Assembly: GCA_029964075.1 (NCBI GenBank)
Contig: CM057142.1
Location: 3,301,770-3,365,769, forward strand
Direction of reading: 5' to 3'
Length of the DNA: 64,000 bases
Origin: Patiria pectinifera
Lineage: Eukaryota; Echinodermata; Asteroidea; Valvatida; Asterinidae
Shown here: positions 62,611 to 64,000 of the stretch, one piece after another
Layout: each line of letters begins with the position of its first letter
Numbering within the stretch: the stretch's first letter is position 1
Position numbers and translations under genes: made by a program
The notes under the pieces: model-generated
Seen by the model: the letters and a program-made list of their open reading frames with translations, nothing else
Databases searched by the model: none
Told to the model about the DNA's origin: nothing

Positions 62611-62980
62611 ACTGAATTTGTACAATGCTCATCAGTCACTTGCTTATTGGTAAATGTAATGATGCTAACAACGGAAGTTTTAATACTGAATTTGTACAAT
62701 GCTCATCAGGCACTTGCTTATTGGTAAATGTAATGATGCTAACAACGGAAGTTTTAATACTGAATTTGTACAATGCTCATCAGGCACTTGCTAATTGGTA
62801 AATGTAATGATGCTAACAACGGAAGTTTTAATACTGAATTTGTACAATGCTCATCAGGCACTTGCTTATTGGTAAATGTAATGATGCTAACAACGGAAGT
62901 TTTAATACTGAATTTGTACAATGCTCATCAGGCACTTGCTTATTGGTAAATGTAATGATGCTAACAACGGAAGTTTTAAT
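62611..62980. repeat. Five-copy 74-bp tandem repeat
   Basis: Units start at 62611, 62685, 62759, 62833 and 62907, each beginning ACTGAATTTGTACAATGCTC and ending ACGGAAGTTTTAAT. They are almost identical: one has TCAGTCAC for TCAGGCAC and one has GCTAATTGG for GCTTATTGG. Such homogeneity implies recent expansion or assembly-sensitive copy number. Confidence 0.95.
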
Positions 62981-64000
62981 ACCACACCAGACATTTGTCT
63001 TAACTTTATATTCACCAAGTTCATCCATCTTTGTGCATGGCCCATTTTTTTTTTTTTTTAAAGTGTCGTGCATAGCATTTTCAGGGCTTATTGGCTTAAG
63101 TTTTTTTTTGGTGCATATGCTTTTGTGCCTTCTGAAAGAAAACCTTCATTTCACAAAGTGGGTTTAAATTAATCACACCCACGAAATTTTACCGAACCAA
63201 TGCATTGATTGATCAACCAAATAATCGTTGTGGCCATGTTTCATTACAGGCCCCCAATGTTCTTGAGAAAAACGGCTAACGTTGTTGTAGATTCTGGTAT
63301 TAACAGATGTCTCAGTAAACAAGAGAACAGTTGTGTACTTTAATCTATACAAAATGTCTTTCATTTGTAACCAGACAACAACAGGCTTTAAATTCTTTTT
63401 GAGAAAAAAATGAAAGAGTGAGCAAAAAAAAAATCCTTAGCAATATTTCTTTTTACTATGGAGAAGCAAACACAAAAACCCCAGTGTACTCTGCGACAAT
63501 GAAGACTGCCGTCATCCATTACCTACGATTGGCTCCACTGCCCATGCCATATATCACGATCATCTCTAGACATCACCTAAGACGCAGCACAGAGAATCAC
63601 AATACATAATACACGAGCCACGCCATTTTTGTTTTTTTATTGTTCCCTTCCCATTGTCCGACTCGCTCAGGTCGGCACTTAAAATTAATGAAGTTTCCAG
63701 CGGGCGCCAAGACACAAAAGGCTTGATAAATGCATTCTGGAGGTAATGAGAGGTAATGCTCGATGTTGCCTGGTTTATCTGCCGGGGTCGTAAATGAGGA
63801 CGCGAGGCTGAGGATGTGTGAACTGATAGGATGAAATACAAGGATCCTTAACTGCTTCTACAGAAACTTGGTGTATGGTTGCAGAGGGCAACAAATTTAC
63901 ACACACACAAAATCCAAATGCATACAATCTGAACAGCAAGACATATACATTATGTCATTGACAACATCAAAACAAAGGAGGAAATTTTCCAGTAATGTTT

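Larger units (their letters stand above)
61114..64000. other. Presumed first intron of DLST; start exon not found
   Basis: No coding exon is recognisable. The stretch holds a 164-bp hairpin (61346-61509), a GGAGGATTTTGCAGGATTG repeat (61682-62108), a 74-bp tandem array (62611-62980) and otherwise featureless AT-rich DNA. The DLST start codon is either in a short exon I missed or beyond 64000. Confidence 0.55.

Overview
This is a 64 kb window of animal nuclear DNA: AT-rich, intron-rich and crowded with short non-autonomous transposons. It carries three conserved housekeeping genes. The dispersed repeats (inverted-repeat elements ending in GGGCCCAATTT or GGCCNATTTCACAAA, many ACATGTA motifs, tRNA-derived SINEs) look like those of an invertebrate deuterostome. 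An echinoderm, perhaps a sea star, is my best guess. That assignment is an inference from repeat style, not a proof.

Layout. Bases 1-1200 hold repeats and a probable non-coding first exon. TTC27 runs on the plus strand from 1312 to 22363, in 21 coding exons (849 residues). About 4.1 kb of repeat-rich intergenic DNA follows. MEMO1 lies on the minus strand from 40740 to 26492, in nine coding exons (295 residues), and converges with TTC27. After 4.5 kb of intergenic DNA, the minus strand carries DLST, the E2 subunit of 2-oxoglutarate dehydrogenase. Twelve coding exons were recovered between 61113 and 45259 (418 residues); the first exon, with the start codon, was not found. All exons were joined by reading GT-AG splice sites with consistent codon phase and by comparison with remembered human orthologues.

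The three genes do not form a pathway. TTC27 is a TPR co-chaperone-like protein, MEMO1 a cytosolic metal-binding signalling/redox protein, and DLST a mitochondrial TCA-cycle enzyme. As I recall, human TTC27 and MEMO1 both lie in chromosome band 2p22.3, so their adjacency here looks like old retained linkage.

Introns and intergenic DNA hold more than 30 recognisable repeats. They include MITEs with 3-bp TTA duplications (PIF/Harbinger type), Tigger/pogo-like MITEs with TA duplications, a probable hAT MITE, several long perfect or near-perfect inverted repeats, two or three tRNA-derived SINE families, a non-LTR retrotransposon endonuclease relic, an 11-bp minisatellite and a 74-bp five-copy tandem array. 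The best transposon result is a nested insertion whose empty site survives in a second copy of the host element 13 kb away. I saw no prokaryotic system, no CRISPR array, no rRNA and no convincing functional tRNA gene.
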